64,000 nt of DNA from Lutjanus erythropterus (taxonomy: Eukaryota > Chordata > Actinopteri > Lutjaniformes > Lutjanidae), in the NCBI GenBank assembly GCA_020091685.1, contig CM034591.1, forward strand, positions 12,472,833 to 12,536,832. The letters run 5' to 3'. This document shows, one piece after another, positions 54,101-59,061 of this stretch. Position numbers and translations under genes: made by a program. Below the pieces are notes generated by a model. The model saw nothing but the letters and a program-made list of their open reading frames with translations, had not been told where the DNA came from and searched no databases. How positions within the stretch are numbered: the stretch's first letter is position 1; the number at the start of each line of letters is the position of its first letter.

Positions 54101-57100
54101 AAATGTGCTCAAAGCCAGGGTGGAAAGCGAGAAGCTGTGAGTTATTTTAGGGGTAATATTAGTGCATTATTTGATTGATGCTCTGAACAAGCGGAAAATA
54201 CCGACACTGGAGAGAGAGAGTCTTTACTGTCAAATAAAAAGTGGCATCTATGGCCAAAAACTGCCCATCCTAGTGGTGTAAACGAACTAATGACACCCAC
54301 AGAAGTGGCCATGACATCCTGTCTGGTCACAACCAACCGGAACTTGAATCAAAAAAAACTTCACACAATGGTAATAACATACACAAATGTTTTCAGTCCA
54401 TAGGTTTGTTGTGTTTGTTTACAGGGAATTACTCAGGCTGGAAGACTTGTTTAATGGTCTCATCTCTGCACATTCTGGTGAAATATTTTGGTGTAAAATG
54501 CTGAGTTTCAACAGAAAAGGTTTAACAGGTCACTTACTCATCTGAAATCTGAGTTATGTTGAGCTCAGTTTGGAGATATTTCCACCCACAGCCAAGAGGA
54601 GTGTCATTTCAGAGACGTTGCTGTTGATTTCATTAAATTTGTGTGAGACGAATAGTCCAAATCAGCATTTCAAAGAGGTCTGCCTTCATGTAGCACTCAC
54701 AGCTGAGGTTTAATAAAAATATATATATAAATATTTTGCAGACAGAAAGCAAAAGAACATTTCAGATACTCATAAGAGGGAAAAATCATTAAACCAACTC
54801 AATTAGCAACAAGGCTGAGCATTACATGTTTTTTTTGTCACAAACTCATAGCTTTCACAGATTTTGAAAATTGTATTTCTGGGTCAAAAAATGTTCAGAT
54901 AATGTCTCTGTTGGTTTGTGTGCTACCTTCATTAATTTAATTCAGACTATTCTGTCCACAGGAATTCTCAAGTGATTGATGCCTATAATAACACTTAACG
55001 CAGGTTAGCAAGAGCCAAATCAATCACCAGTAAATCACTGATAGACCAAACCTCGCTTGTTTGAATTCAACACAAAGTCCTCAGGCTATTTGTCAGATCC
55101 TGGCCCAGTAACTTCTACAGTGGTTGTACGATGCTGTGAGAATAATATTGCAATAAATGGCATATGCATCTAAAAGCCTTCCTTAAAGTGGGAGTATGTG
55201 TAAATATCATCAGTGGTTCATCATTACTGTACAGTCAACAGCAGGGGTGAGGTGAACACTCATGTACACAGCCTAAAAGCAGACCAGCCTAATGACTTGC
55301 TTAATGTTTGTGCAGAGAAGAAATCAACATCCATTTTTCAACAAGACGAACATCCCATGAAAATCACATCTATTCTCAATCAACTTAAGCTATTGATCAT
55401 TATTATTATTTATTATTCAATCAAATAATCTATAAAAACATGCTCATCACAGAGCCAGAACTCAAAAGACTATACATTTTGAATTTGTCCTACAGTCCAA
55501 AAACCCACAACTACAGATGCAACTATTAGTTGATTAAACCACTGACAGAAAATCAATTGGAAACCACTTTGATAATCAATTAATTGTTTAAGCAACACGA
55601 AAATGAGAATGAAAGGATTCCAGCTTCTCAACTGTCAATTTGGGATTCTGATCAGGGCTATAACTAATGACTAGGCTATTTTTATACACTTTAATCTGTT
55701 GATAAGTTCATGATTAATCACTTAGTCTTTATAATGTCAAAAAGAAGGCTAAGAATCACAATTTTTTTTTACAATTTTTCAGAGTACAAAGTGACGCCTT
55801 CAGTTTGCATCTTTTGTCCAACCAACAGTCCAAAACCCAAAGACATAAATGATAAAGTAAAACAGCAAATCCTTACATCTAAGACAGTCAAACGCATAAA
55901 TGTTTGACATTTTTGCACGAAAAATTACTGAAGCAATGTTAATAAATCAATTAATTCATCAACTAATTGCTGCAGCTATTTTTAAACTGTATGTCAAAAT
56001 ATTTGTAGAGTTGTACATTGCATTTCTCACTAATTTCTGACATTTTATGTATATAGAAAAATAATTTCCTGATCAATTGATGATTAAAATAATCATCAGC
56101 TCCAGCCTCAAGTGTTCAACTTGCGCTACGAAAATGAGAAAAAGCAAGCAAAGGGGGAAGTTTGAGAAGCTGTAACTGCCTCTGACTATCATTAATCAGG
56201 GAGAGACTGAAATATACGGGCAGTAGGAGGCTATATAGTGAGACCACATCTGGCTTTTCAGAGGAGGCAGGGGGTGTAGCTACAGTAAAAACCTGTTCAT
56301 TACAGTCTGTTGAGCAGCAGCTGGCACAAAGGAGCACATATAGATCCACAGATCCCGGGTAGGCAGTGGAAACACACTGGGGAAAAGACTAAAAATAGAC
56401 CACGACTCCTCAATCAATAACTGCGAGATATGCTCCAACTGTGCTTTACAAAGTTAAATTAAAACAGTGTTTCGGCGTGGCTGCCAAGGCAAACACTGTA
56501 ATGTAAAGACCAGGTGTATAAACGATGAATATCTCAGAATTGGCCAGACAGACAGTTTGCTGATAAAACAGTTAATGGGCTGCCAGTGAGTGTACCGTTA
56601 CATGTTTATTACGCATGTATCAACAGGTAAAGTGAGTCACAGGTATAAATGAACAGGCCAGGTAACGTTACTTCAGCTGCAGACAGACTCAGTCTCTGCT
56701 CGGACACGGCGTGAGGTGTCGATATCAACTTTGTAATGATTAATATGTGCAAAACAAACCGTCCATGCGGCGTGTTTTAAAACATGAACCAACACGCACG
56801 AAGCCGCCGCTGTCACATTCAGACCGCTGACAGTCTGGAGGCTGCCGTCGGCGCGGCAAACATTCGCCAGCAAACGTTTTTTTTTTTCCCCACAAAATAC
56901 CTTACAACAAACCACACAGACACAGTCATCATGTCGCGAAGTTGACGGCTGTCTTCACGTTAAAACAACACACGGAGGCTGGTTATAAAGTGAATACCGC
57001 CCTGCCAGGAGCTGACAGTGTGCTGAAGAAAACGGTCCGTTCAGACAAACCAGCGCGGCTCAATATCAACATAAACATGCTCGCGCAAGCTTTGGCGCTC

Positions 57101-57281
57101 TCGGATTCAATAAAGTTGCTGTTGAGTTTGAGCGATAAACCCCAAATCTGACAACATCTCAGTCCCCACAGACTTAAATCACTGACCCACTGTGTCACTT
57201 CACCATCTAACGCTCGGTAACCGAGTAAATTTGTAATGATTTCAGGCTGCGCCTTACCTTCAGTTCCGCACTCTCCGCCAT
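1287..57281 (-). CDS. pias1: pias1, SUMO E3 ligase PIAS1, 5' half (six exons, continues beyond left edge)
   Basis: PIAS1 is a nuclear E3 SUMO ligase that works with UBC9 and restrains STAT1 and other transcription factors (family knowledge). Joining 57281-57258, 24060-23565, 3745-3661, 3548-3410, 3225-3091 and 1392-1287 gives one open frame of 328 codons plus 1 nt. In order it shows a SAP domain (about residues 11-45) with the LQVLL signature (19-23), a Pro/Gly/Ala-rich linker, a conserved block ending [10 protein letters not shown], and the PINIT domain with the literal PINIT motif at residues 266-270. The last residues, up to HSRAL, lie just before the SP-RING in the family, so the zinc-binding half is off-window. 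All donors are GT and all acceptors AG, and phases match throughout. Human PIAS1, as I recall it, reaches the same point at about residue 311; the extra residues lie in the linker. The near-identity of the PINIT exons favours PIAS1 over PIAS2-4. The a or b teleost duplicate cannot be told. Confidence 0.95.
1393..3090 (-). other. pias1 intron 5
   Basis: A 1.7-kb intron with a CTCF-like motif at 1667-1680 and a short (ATC)n run near 2078-2092. Nothing else is recognised. Introns 4 (3226-3409) and 3 (3549-3660) are compact and hold no element. Confidence 0.85.
1667..1680 (-). promoter_or_regulatory. CTCF-like core motif
   Basis: Minus strand reads TCAGTAGAGGGCAG, 13 of 14 positions to CCASYAGRKGGCRS. 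It lies in intron 5, 275 bp before exon 6. Confidence 0.4.
3091..3225 (-). CDS. pias1: pias1 coding exon 5 (PINIT motif)
   Basis: The exon is 135 nt, exactly 45 codons, with acceptor cttctag|GGTTAT and donor GGAAGG|GTAAGG. It encodes [20 protein letters not shown], then [20 protein letters not shown] and AEIGR. It holds the PINIT tetra/pentapeptide that names the domain. Both boundaries are phase 0, so skipping it would remove 45 residues without changing frame. Confidence 0.95.
3410..3548 (-). CDS. pias1: pias1 coding exon 4 (PINIT domain)
   Basis: The exon is 139 nt, with acceptor ctcaaag|GGACAT and donor CTGCCG|GTGAGG, ending in phase 0. It encodes [20 protein letters not shown], then [20 protein letters not shown] and KPCNLP. 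It lies in the beta-strand core of the PINIT domain, which takes part in target selection and subcellular retention. It is too short and too interrupted to appear as a long open frame, and was found by following splice signals between exons 3 and 5. Confidence 0.94.
3661..3745 (-). CDS. pias1: pias1 coding exon 3
   Basis: The exon is 85 nt, with acceptor ctgcag|CATCAG and donor TCGAT|GTAAGA. It encodes [20 protein letters not shown] and then the segment ending QQISSSM, the start of the PINIT domain. This matches mammalian PIAS1 except for Gln in place of Arg after QRF. The first and last codons are split across junctions and restore Ala and Met when joined. Confidence 0.95.
3915..4105 (-). 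repeat. tRNA-derived SINE
   Basis: Read on the minus strand it starts GGGCGCCCCTGTAGCTCAGT, a tRNA-like box A, and carries box B GGTTCGATTCC about 50 nt later. A conserved SINE body follows (catgtcttcccc, then a run containing gacagctgttct-like sequence). The tRNA fold is degenerate, so this is a retroposon and not a tRNA gene. Confidence 0.75.
4327..4336 (-). promoter_or_regulatory. MEF2/TATA-type motif
   Basis: CTATTTATAG is an exact YTAWWWWTAR match and the complement of the motif at 6706-6715. Confidence 0.3.
4502..5235 (+). mobile_element. TTAA-class MITE, truncated, interrupted by another element
   Basis: The left end aggaatagttcagcattttg and the body (gatcgataccactctcgtgt; agactggaatcaacggctaa) match the family also present at 7825-8114. 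A second element (about 4597-5003) separates the two halves. The right terminal repeat is missing. Confidence 0.65.
4597..5003 (+). mobile_element. Short DNA element inserted in a MITE
   Basis: The ends are imperfect inverted repeats: aggaatgtccgaattctcc at the left, and gaaatttctgacacccct at the right. It splits the element at 4502-5235, so it is the younger insertion. A related end fragment lies near 49148 (aggggcgtcacaatttc). Confidence 0.5.
6363..6381 (+). repeat. (CA)n microsatellite
   Basis: Short CA run directly after the palindrome-like tgcatgatcatgca. Confidence 0.85.
6706..6715 (+). promoter_or_regulatory. MEF2/TATA-type motif
   Basis: CTATAAATAG is an exact MEF2 match that could also act as a TATA box: a pyrimidine-rich tract (6720-6800) follows, and a CCAAT lies near 6470. 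No transcript is supported. Confidence 0.3.
7825..8114 (+). mobile_element. TTAA-flanked fold-back MITE
   Basis: Inverted ends agaatagttagacattttgg and (right) tttccccaaatgtcaaacta are flanked by TTAA at 7821-7824 and 8115-8118. The body has agcttagcttaggtttaaga and ctgtccaaaggtaac. TTAA target duplication is typical of piggyBac-like elements. Confidence 0.7.
8205..8775 (+). mobile_element. MITE with GATCAG ends and an internal (TG)n
   Basis: The left part ttttgatcagaatttttggg, then ggctgatgatcaatcac, and the right part gatggctaatcgatcagagc look like inverted ends of one non-autonomous element. A (TG)12 microsatellite at 8630-8654 lies inside. Boundaries are approximate. Confidence 0.45.
8630..8654 (+). 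repeat. (TG)n microsatellite
   Basis: Uninterrupted TG dinucleotide run of 25 bp. Confidence 0.9.
9600..9900. promoter_or_regulatory. Candidate conserved non-coding element
   Basis: A low-repeat stretch dense in homeodomain cores (gtaattac, cattaatt, gtaattacaataaa) and ending in agcagctgataagacc-like E-box/GATA sequence. Its composition is typical of vertebrate developmental enhancers. Conservation cannot be tested here. Confidence 0.3.
11320..11361 (+). repeat. 21-bp tandem duplication
   Basis: The 21-mer beginning aacatcataacctgcatg is present twice in perfect tandem. Perfect identity suggests a recent slippage duplication. Confidence 0.9.
12340..12960. promoter_or_regulatory. Candidate conserved non-coding element
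   Basis: Complex unique sequence without repeat signatures. It contains SOX-type cores (cctttgttgatgttcatttg), an E-box cagctg and a GC-rich patch (gagcggcccgggctcc). Inference from texture only. Confidence 0.3.
13675..14095. mobile_element. Diverged MITE with TATCGGC-type ends
   Basis: The left end gggacgtacgataaacataa, with attattggcatatatcagcc, is mirrored at the right by ttattggtcattgtatcggc. A more decayed relative may lie at about 37020-37545. Boundaries are approximate. Confidence 0.4.
15598..16222. mobile_element. Large fold-back MITE, TTAA family
   Basis: It shares blocks with 20294-20825: atttagaatatttt, a cctt(t)tctgacagga-type block, gaacacaggagtt and gatctaccgctg-like sequence. 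Internal arms gttgatggtctaccgctgac and (inverted) gcagctgtagaccaacggct form a long hairpin. The right end ccaaactatccc is followed by TTAA at 16223. Confidence 0.65.
16560..16860. promoter_or_regulatory. Candidate conserved non-coding element
   Basis: Unique sequence with octamer-like (tgtataatgcatgtgca) and homeodomain cores, just before the G4 tract. It is open in one plus-strand frame for 92 codons, but with no splice or family support. Confidence 0.3.
16942..16962 (+). other. G-quadruplex motif
   Basis: Five G-runs of 3-4 (GGGAGGGAGGGGAGGGGAGGG pattern, split here as runs 16942-44, 46-48, 50-53, 55-58, 60-62) are separated by single A loops. A second G4-capable set lies at 16901-16925. 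G-rich is the plus strand, the template strand of pias1. Confidence 0.7.
17711..18665. mobile_element. Palindromic TTAA MITE split by a hAT-like element
   Basis: The left part (aggaacagttcaacc, gtctctttccagaaatcatg, cagtta..aagataatccacagac) starts after TTAA at 17707-17710 and stops at about 17881. Its matching right arm (cacacaaaaacaatctagac, aggaggaaaaatc) appears at 18599-18665, beyond an inserted element. It belongs to the family at 31407-32430. Confidence 0.65.
17882..18552. mobile_element. hAT-like MITE nested in the element at 17711-18665
   Basis: The left end ggcttgggcggtatccag and right end (inverted) aatgcccaagcc bracket about 670 bp with no open frame of note. Its position between two arms of another element makes it the later insertion. 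Confidence 0.5.
19350..19520. promoter_or_regulatory. Candidate conserved non-coding element
   Basis: Unique sequence with ggaattacaattaatcaagt, a composite homeodomain-type site, and aagctgcagctgagtttc. It is flanked by purine tracts. Confidence 0.25.
19641..19688 (+). repeat. (GT)n(GA)n compound microsatellite
   Basis: About 29 bp of GT runs directly into about 20 bp of GA. Confidence 0.9.
20294..20825. mobile_element. Large fold-back MITE, second copy
   Basis: The left end ggggacagttctgattattt, with atatgaggtacttatc, is inverted at the right as attaagtacctcacacg and cctcaaataatccaactgtc. The central arms gatctaccgctgcctcgatc and gatcaaggcagcagtagacc are also inverted. TTAA is seen at the left edge only. 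Confidence 0.7.
23180..23510 (+). repeat. Diverged interspersed repeat, copy B
   Basis: Second copy of the repeat at 1-340, ending about 55 bp from the exon 2 donor. The sequence just before it (23090-23120, with atattgcgatactgcac) looks like part of the same element. Confidence 0.6.
23565..24060 (-). CDS. pias1: pias1 coding exon 2 (SAP domain and linker)
   Basis: The exon is 496 nt, opening with acceptor tatcgcag|CAAATG and closing at CTAG|GTAAGG in phase 1. It encodes residues 9-173: [19 protein letters not shown] and onwards through the SAP helix-extended-helix with its basic NKHGRK loop, then the [11 protein letters not shown] segment. A linker follows with runs such as GGGGAA, then [10 protein letters not shown] and [23 protein letters not shown] domains bind A/T-rich scaffold DNA, and the LXXLL motif at 19-23 is a PIAS hallmark. 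The exon is markedly more GC-rich than its intronic surroundings. A large SAP exon after a tiny first exon is usual for PIAS genes. Confidence 0.96.
24981..24994 (+). promoter_or_regulatory. CTCF-like core motif
   Basis: Plus strand reads CCACCAGAAGGCGC, 13 of 14 to the core. It lies in intron 1, 0.9 kb before exon 2, and faces the site at 44671. Confidence 0.4.
27739..28128. mobile_element. hAT-like MITE with TAGGGCTGTCAA ends
   Basis: The ends tagggctgtcaac and (right) ttttgacagaccta are inverted repeats. Flanking octamers acgtaatg and ctgtaatg match at 6 of 8, consistent with an old hAT 8-bp target duplication. Internal AT-rich sequence is non-coding. Confidence 0.65.
29351..29415 (+). 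mobile_element. Truncated hAT MITE end (TAGGGCTGCAAC family)
   Basis: Only the first 65 bp of the family (tagggctgcaactattgacc and on) are present; a different element abuts it on the right. Confidence 0.6.
29416..29700 (+). mobile_element. hAT MITE, TAGGGCTGAACG family
   Basis: The left end taggggctgaacaatttt and right end gtaactgttcagcccga are inverted. The body matches the copy at 43375-43687 (tgatattgca, atattgtgattttgata). Old: the ends have several differences. Confidence 0.65.
29721..29985 (+). mobile_element. hAT MITE, TAGGGCTGCAAC family, decayed copy
   Basis: It starts gagggttgcaagtattaatt and carries the family blocks accaaccaacagtccaaaac and gtttactatcacagaagaat. The right end has decayed near acttcagctctgc. 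Confidence 0.6.
30151..30940 (+). repeat. Cluster of CA-rich microsatellites
   Basis: Main runs lie at 30151-30204, about 30585-30640, about 30758-30800 and about 30844-30935, all CA on the plus strand. Open frames of His/Thr or Cys/Val repeats over this region are products of the repeat. Confidence 0.85.
30976..31001 (+). repeat. A26 homopolymer
   Basis: Uninterrupted run of 26 A. It has no recognisable SINE or LINE body in front of it. It is followed by purine-rich DNA and a GGT repeat. Confidence 0.9.
31043..31063 (+). repeat. (GGT)7 trinucleotide repeat
   Basis: Seven uninterrupted GGT units inside a purine-rich stretch. Confidence 0.85.
31728..32035 (+). mobile_element. Element inserted in the palindromic MITE, left insert
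   Basis: It starts tagggctgcacaagtaattg, the family end of the TAGGGCTG(A/C)AC group, and interrupts the left arm. Its right boundary is uncertain and the right terminal repeat is not clear. Confidence 0.45.
32119..32297 (+). mobile_element. Element inserted in the palindromic MITE, right insert
   Basis: It starts tagtgctgtcaaaatatcaa. The host arm resumes at ccattatattcaagagaagg. Imperfect flanking octamers (gtcccaat and atatccat) are weak evidence of an hAT-type duplication. Confidence 0.5.
33117..33152 (+). repeat. (CA)n microsatellite
   Basis: CA run with a single interruption (caaaca). Confidence 0.9.
33975..34620. mobile_element. MITE with GTTTCCATTAAA-type ends, split by a hAT MITE
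   Basis: Left tgtttccattaaacttattt with atgcgcatttt, then, after the insert, gaagtaaaaagttattggaa and a right end near atgtcatatttccatcatg. The left half stops exactly at the target duplication of the inner element at 34013. Confidence 0.5.
34013..34353 (-). mobile_element. Complete hAT MITE with 8-bp target duplication
   Basis: A 341-bp element with ends tagagctgcaacc and (right) aattgcagccctatt, bracketed by ttttgagg (34005-34012) and ttttgaag (34354-34361), 7 of 8 identical. An 8-bp duplication is the hAT hallmark. The body has the family blocks cagcttctcgaatgtgaac and ggctttgggaaacagtgac. It has no coding capacity. Confidence 0.85.
34728..34900 (-). repeat. tRNA-derived SINE, second copy
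   Basis: Minus strand reads GGGTGCCGTGGTGGCTCAGC, then TGGTAGAG (box A), then a decayed box B. The body aggacagctgcagtgaagacaggaaagggg (on plus, in part) matches the copy at 3915-4105. Its box B is more decayed than in that copy. Confidence 0.7.
37020..37545. mobile_element. Probable decayed MITE related to 13675-14095
   Basis: The right part has gtgataggccaatatcagac, and the left has cagctgaaaccgatatt, in loosely inverted arrangement. An 11-bp tandem repeat (aataattatca) lies near 37150. Assignment is tentative. Confidence 0.3.
39440..39780. promoter_or_regulatory. Candidate conserved non-coding element
   Basis: Unique sequence containing agtgatgatgatcactgtta, gacatgtcagcgcac (MEIS/TALE TGTCA cores) and a duplicated acattacatt block (39478-39510). 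Confidence 0.3.
40719..41039 (+). mobile_element. hAT MITE, TAGGGCTGCAAC family, plus orientation
   Basis: It starts tagggctgcaactaccactt, with body blocks caaccaactgtccaaaactc and ttactatcatagaagactaa. The right terminal repeat is lost where the next copy begins. Confidence 0.75.
41040..41400 (-). mobile_element. hAT MITE, same family, opposite orientation
   Basis: It begins tagagctgcactgattaatc and ends aatagttgcagtcgaa, with blocks ccagcttctaaaatatgaat and ctttggctttgggaaacact that are complements of the copy before it. The two copies abut head to head. Confidence 0.75.
41719..41733 (+). repeat. (CA)n microsatellite
   Basis: Short CA run in a generally CA-rich stretch (41560-41760). Confidence 0.8.
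42825..43015 (-). repeat. tRNA-like SINE of a different family
   Basis: Minus strand contains TGTGGCTCAGGAGGTATAAG (box A-like) and GGTTCAGTCCC (box B), followed by a body with gagcaatttggggttcaagg on the plus strand and a terminal CA-rich run. The body differs from the SINEs at 3915 and 34728. Confidence 0.6.
43375..43687 (+). mobile_element. Complete hAT MITE, TAGGGCTGAACG family, with target duplication
   Basis: A 313-bp element with ends taaggctgaacgatttt and (right) gatgaattgtacagcccta. Flanks attacttg (43367-43374) and attacatg (43688-43695) agree at 7 of 8. A second copy is at 29416-29700. Confidence 0.85.
44671..44684 (-). promoter_or_regulatory. CTCF-like core motif
   Basis: Minus strand reads CCTCTAGGGGGCAC, 13 of 14 to the core, with further matching TAGC downstream. 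It sits in unique-looking intron 1 sequence. Confidence 0.45.
44880..45200 (+). promoter_or_regulatory. TATA-containing promoter-like segment in intron 1
   Basis: TATATAAAG at 44976-44984 is followed within about 30 bp by a pyrimidine-rich stretch (45020-45130), in a GC-richer segment than its surroundings. It is antisense to pias1. No open reading frame follows convincingly, so it may be a non-coding start, an enhancer or chance. Confidence 0.2.
47525..47610. mobile_element. MITE end fragment
   Basis: The block cagtattgcaatatattgaa, ataacccctgtatagtgatt, ccaatacacagcccta is a terminal part of a teleost repeat, possibly the same family as 1-340. The other end is not found. Confidence 0.45.
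47650..47868 (-). mobile_element. hAT MITE, TAGGGCTGCAAC family, truncated
   Basis: Body ttccagcttcttaaaaatta, atctttgggttttggaccaa, actttgggaaacactgatc, ending cgttagttgcagccctaa. One terminal repeat is missing. Confidence 0.7.
48820..48970. mobile_element. MITE fragment
   Basis: The stretch aggtgttccaatgccatttt, cccagtatcaactctgatat, tattggccagtactgtt resembles the end of a common teleost non-autonomous element. No opposite end was identified. Confidence 0.35.
50730..50960. promoter_or_regulatory. Candidate conserved non-coding element
   Basis: Unique sequence with homeodomain and GATA cores (ctgataattaactgcagcga) and E-box-like cacgtgag. No repeat similarity seen. Confidence 0.3.
51261..51540 (-). 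mobile_element. hAT MITE, related subfamily, decayed
   Basis: Blocks tattagttgaattatcgatt, ataaaacaagcaatttgaag, ttcctgacattttacagacc and aattagggcc correspond to the TAGGGCTGCAAC family. Both ends are eroded. Confidence 0.6.
52790..53020 (-). mobile_element. hAT MITE, related subfamily, decayed
   Basis: Blocks ttcctggtttcagcttccca, aaacatctttgggttttgat, cacaagcaatttgaaagcat and aggcatttttcacaatttct match the copy at 51261-51540. The ends are not preserved. Confidence 0.6.
55511..56110 (-). mobile_element. hAT MITE interrupted by a relative
   Basis: The first part (gatgcaactattagttgatt, gattccagcttctcaactgt) stops at about 55656. The continuation (actgtatgtcaaaatatttg, ctaatttctgacattttatg, ataatcatcagctccagcct) resumes at about 55983. 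Between them lies an inverted copy of the same family. Confidence 0.65.
55657..55982 (+). mobile_element. hAT MITE nested in its own family
   Basis: It starts cagggctataactaatgact and ends actaattgctgcagct, with the blocks tccaaccaacagtccaaaac and cgcataaatgtttgacattt. Orientation is opposite to the host copy. Confidence 0.65.
57258..57281 (-). CDS. pias1: pias1 coding exon 1
   Basis: This exon encodes the first eight residues, MAESAELK, and ends in phase 0 at donor AAG|GTAAGG. Human PIAS1 begins MADSAELK. The start is well supported: the context is acaagATGGCGG, an in-frame TGA lies 99 nt upstream (57378-57380), and there is no in-frame ATG between them. The 5' UTR extends to higher coordinates; the transcription start cannot be placed. 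Confidence 0.93.
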
Positions 57282-57285
57282 CTTG
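57275..57285 (-). promoter_or_regulatory. YY1-type motif over the start codon
   Basis: The plus strand reads CCGCCATCTTG; its complement CAAGATGGCGG is the YY1 consensus. The ATG of the motif is the translation start of pias1. YY1 sites at or just downstream of start sites are frequent in CpG promoters. Confidence 0.55.
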
Positions 57286-57293
57286 TATTTGTT

Positions 57294-57303
57294 TGCGCAG
57301 GCG
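57294..57303. promoter_or_regulatory. NRF1-like motif
   Basis: TGCGCAGGCG resembles the NRF1 palindrome GCGCAYGCGC with one mismatch. It lies 13 bp upstream of the start codon. Motif match only. Confidence 0.3.
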
Positions 57304-57315
57304 TGGTAAGGGGTT

Positions 57316-57325
57316 GTCACATGAC
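57316..57325. promoter_or_regulatory. E-box / CLEAR palindrome GTCACATGAC
   Basis: A perfect 10-bp GTCACATGAC palindrome lies 35 bp upstream of the start codon. This is the core bound by USF and by MiT/TFE factors (TFEB, TFE3, MITF). The match is exact; occupancy is inferred. Confidence 0.4.
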
Positions 57326-57459
57326 TGGGACGCGCAAAGGGCTGCGTGAACGCGCGCACACAGCGGCCGGGGTGCGTTCAGGAACACAAATGATGAGAGG
57401 AAAAACAGCTGTAGAATGTTGTAGAAAGTTTCAGAATATAATAGAAAATAATAACCAGA

Positions 57460-58450
57460 GGTGGAAGAAGTACTCAGAGGGTACCAGGGCATCTTGTCAA
57501 ACTTTTTTTTCTTTCAAGTTAACTTCTTTGTCTCAGTATATCACAGTCACTCATTTCCCATTTAAATCAAACAATAAGTTCTTATACACAAATGTATAAT
57601 CTTTAGATTTAACCTCTCACTCTAATATAAAGTTATAAATGGTTAAGTACAGAATGTGTATTATGACAAGCTGTCACATCATATTTAAAAAACAAAACAA
57701 AAAAACATGTATGTAAACAAAGGCTTTCACACTCATTTTTGCAGGTGTAAATCAGATATGTATTTAAACACACGTTAGCATTATGTTGAAGGATGTATTG
57801 CCATTGTTGGTCTTTTGTTCTTAATTATTTTAAACCATTTCCACAGGGTTATGTTTCTTCCTTCTGTTTGTATATTCCTACAAAAAAACATGCATCATCA
57901 TCATTGTGGATTTTTTTTTTTCTAGTTAAAGGCTTGTTATGTACTCTCCTGTATATTTTAACCACTTCGTGGTCAAATAATTTATAGGAACGTAATTACT
58001 ACCTCTAAGCTTCTTATCAATACCCATTATTTACATGTTACATAGCAACCAATAACTTTAGCAGTGAGCAAAGTTGCCGTCTTCTGGGCTGCAGCTGGAT
58101 AATGTATATTGGGGCAAATTGTCACATATGATGATTGCTATTGCTCACTATACCACAAGCTTATCAGCTTATAGCTATAGCTTATCAGAATCATTTATAT
58201 ATTATTGGACCATAATTACTTATGCATTCATGTGTTAATCACTTTAATATTGCAGCTGGTAAATGTGGAGCCTATTTTAATAACTTTATAAAGTGCTGGG
58301 TAGCAAATCTATTATAGTATATTAGAATTTATCAGTTGATTATATTTTGTATTATTAATCTAAATTAATAATGTAATGAAGTAAAATTGCAATGTTTGCC
58401 TCTGATGAAGAGAAGTAGAAGTATAAAGTCACATAAGATGGAAAAAGAGT
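57460..58450. repeat. Probable decayed interspersed repeat with GTGGAAGAAGTACT end
   Basis: The left edge ggtggaagaagtactcagag and the right part (attgcagctggtaaatgtgg, agtagaagtataaagtcaca) are blocks of a widespread teleost repeat. The middle (57500-58230) is not clearly related, so this may be two fragments. Confidence 0.4.
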
Positions 58451-59028
58451 TTGCTTGGACAGATGAGTAAACTTCATTCACCTGATGAAGATTAACAGAT
58501 GCAATTTAAAACTCCAGAAAATAAGTGGGCCTTTTTGTTAAACAATTAGCTGACTTTTGAAATTCAAGGGTGTTTTTTTACATCTTACATCTTAACTTAG
58601 TATCCCATAAATTGTTGACCATAACCTTATGTGCTCCTTAAACTCCAGTGTTCTCCACACAACTAAGCTCAGTGTCTAAAACATGTTTTCATCCATTACA
58701 AAAGCACAAGTCACACAACTTAAAAGGTTATTGTAAACTGCTTGCACACAAAACTTTTAATGTGCACTGAAAATTATTTTGAGCTGGTTCAGTCTTTTAA
58801 CTCTCATGATGTATGCCTGGAAGTCTGCTGCACCTGCACTCTTTGTAAAAACTCATTAAATTGCTGCAGTTTTATGTTAGGTAAGCAAAACATTTTTGTG
58901 TTCAGCATAACACTACAACTTGTGTTGTAATAATGTGTTTTTGTTATGTTAAGTGAGCACAAATTATTTGTTTTATGGAAAAAGAATTTCCTGTCACATG
59001 AACATAATACTGAGTACATGTGCTTACA

Positions 59029-59061
59029 ATTATTATTATTATTATTATTTATTTATTTATT
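59029..59061 (+). repeat. (ATT)n(ATTT)n microsatellite
   Basis: A TTA/ATT run passes into ATTT units. Confidence 0.85.

Larger units (their letters stand above)
24061..57257 (-). other. pias1 intron 1
   Basis: A 33.2-kb intron. A long first intron between a tiny exon 1 and the SAP exon fits PIAS genes. It holds most of the nested MITEs, two tRNA-like SINEs, the CA-rich cluster at 30150-30940, two CTCF-like motifs and several candidate enhancers. Stretches 24070-27730, 35000-36980, 44000-47400 and 48980-51250 show no repeat I recognise. Confidence 0.85.
56690..57380 (-). promoter_or_regulatory. pias1: CpG-rich pias1 promoter and first-exon region
   Basis: CpG dinucleotides are dense here (for example around 56820-56870, 57040-57110 and 57290-57370), whereas the AT-rich surroundings are CpG-poor. 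The block spans exon 1, the start of intron 1 and the proximal upstream DNA, as expected of a TATA-less housekeeping promoter. No convincing TATA box is seen upstream of the ATG. The exact transcription start and island limits are inferred by eye. Confidence 0.7.

Noticed and set aside
56983-57492. A 169-codon minus-strand frame overlapping pias1 exon 1
   Set aside because: It runs through the exon 1 region in another frame and into the 5' end of intron 1; the eight-codon exon 1 in frame with exon 2 is the supported reading.
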